DNA of 5,748 bases from Chloroflexi bacterium UBA4733 (GTDB taxonomy: Bacteria > Chloroflexota > UBA4733): assembly GCA_002404055.1 (NCBI GenBank), contig DHIZ01000410.1:18553-24300 (forward strand), written 5' to 3'. Shown here one piece after another: positions 5,595 to 5,748 of the stretch. How positions within the stretch are numbered: position 1 is the stretch's first letter; each line of letters begins with the position of its first letter. Made by a program: the position numbers and the translations under genes. The notes under the pieces were generated by a model, which saw only the letters and a list, made by a program, of their open reading frames with translations, ran no database searches and was not told the DNA's origin.

Positions 5595-5718
5595 CTCCCC
5601 CTCACGGGAGAGAGAGAACGCGGCTGGAAAGCCGGTTGCGTTCAGGCAGCACTTCGCCGAATGTTTGTCCGAAGACTACCGTCAAACCGGCTGCGTTCCC
5701 CTCTCCCGTGAGGGGGAG
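5595..5718. repeat. Inverted-repeat element, REP/MITE-like
   Basis: A perfect 18-bp inverted repeat is formed by CTCCCCCTCACGGGAGAG (5595-5612) and its complement at 5701-5718. The arms continue inward imperfectly: AACGC-GGCT near 5617-5625 pairs partly with the ACCGGCTGCGTT stretch at 5686-5697. The left inner part can also fold alone (AACGC 5617-5621 with GCGTT 5638-5642). GCCGGTTGCGTT (5631-5642) and ACCGGCTGCGTT (5686-5697) form an imperfect direct repeat. No ORF of note lies inside. Composition and layout suggest a dispersed noncoding repeat. It may also block transcription leaving the FmdB gene, and a T-run follows at 5741-5745. Confidence 0.65.
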
Positions 5719-5748
5719 GGGACAGGCTTTCTGGGGTAGGTTTTTGTA

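Noticed and set aside
5595..5718. Simple intrinsic terminator for FmdB
   Set aside because: The outer arms are separated by 88 bp and no U-tract directly follows a compact hairpin, so a dispersed repeat element is the better primary call.

Overview
The window is GC-rich bacterial DNA with a mixed set of accessory and chromosomal genes. Best guess for the host is a Chloroflexota-like (or similarly GC-rich, deep-branching) bacterium. This rests on the style of the genes: an IS630 transposase, a DUF5615/DUF433 toxin-antitoxin pair, a short Gly/Cys-tailed FmdB zinc-ribbon protein, a noncanonical MutS-like ATPase and an Ala/Trp-repeat protein. No marker gene fixes the taxonomy, so it is an inference.

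Left region (1-2002, + strand). The window opens inside an IS630-family insertion sequence. Only the C-terminal 265 residues of its transposase are present, with the complete DDE triad. About 25 bp after the transposase stop, a second frame opens and runs to 2002. It encodes a protein extremely rich in alanine and tryptophan (27 Trp in 392 codons). Its first codons lie in what looks like the right end of the IS, so the gene has probably lost its natural 5' end to the insertion. Nine consecutive tryptophans in its centre fall on one strict four-residue grid.

Middle region (2142-4698, - strand). Read leftwards, this holds a MutS-like ATPase gene (4698 to 3004), then a two-gene toxin-antitoxin operon: an antitoxin with a ribbon-helix-helix-like N-terminus and DUF433-like C-terminus (2929 to 2501), and a DUF5615 PIN-like toxin (2504 to 2142). 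Toxin and antitoxin overlap by four bases (GTGA). The operon has its own near-consensus promoter in the 74-bp gap after the mutS-like gene. That promoter is placed so that the mRNA should start at or next to the antitoxin ATG (leaderless), and a 7-bp-arm inverted repeat covers its -10 box, as expected for autorepression.

Right region (4699-5748, + strand). A roughly 240-bp divergent intergenic stretch leads to a possible 17-codon micro-ORF coupled by ATGA to an unrecognised 74-residue protein. A promoter and strong Shine-Dalgarno then precede a complete FmdB-family zinc-ribbon protein of 77 residues. After it lies a noncoding element bounded by an 18-bp perfect inverted repeat, which looks like a dispersed REP/MITE-type sequence.

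The genes do not form one pathway. The only functional unit clearly visible is the toxin-antitoxin operon. The most unusual protein is the tetrad-phased Ala/Trp repeat protein.
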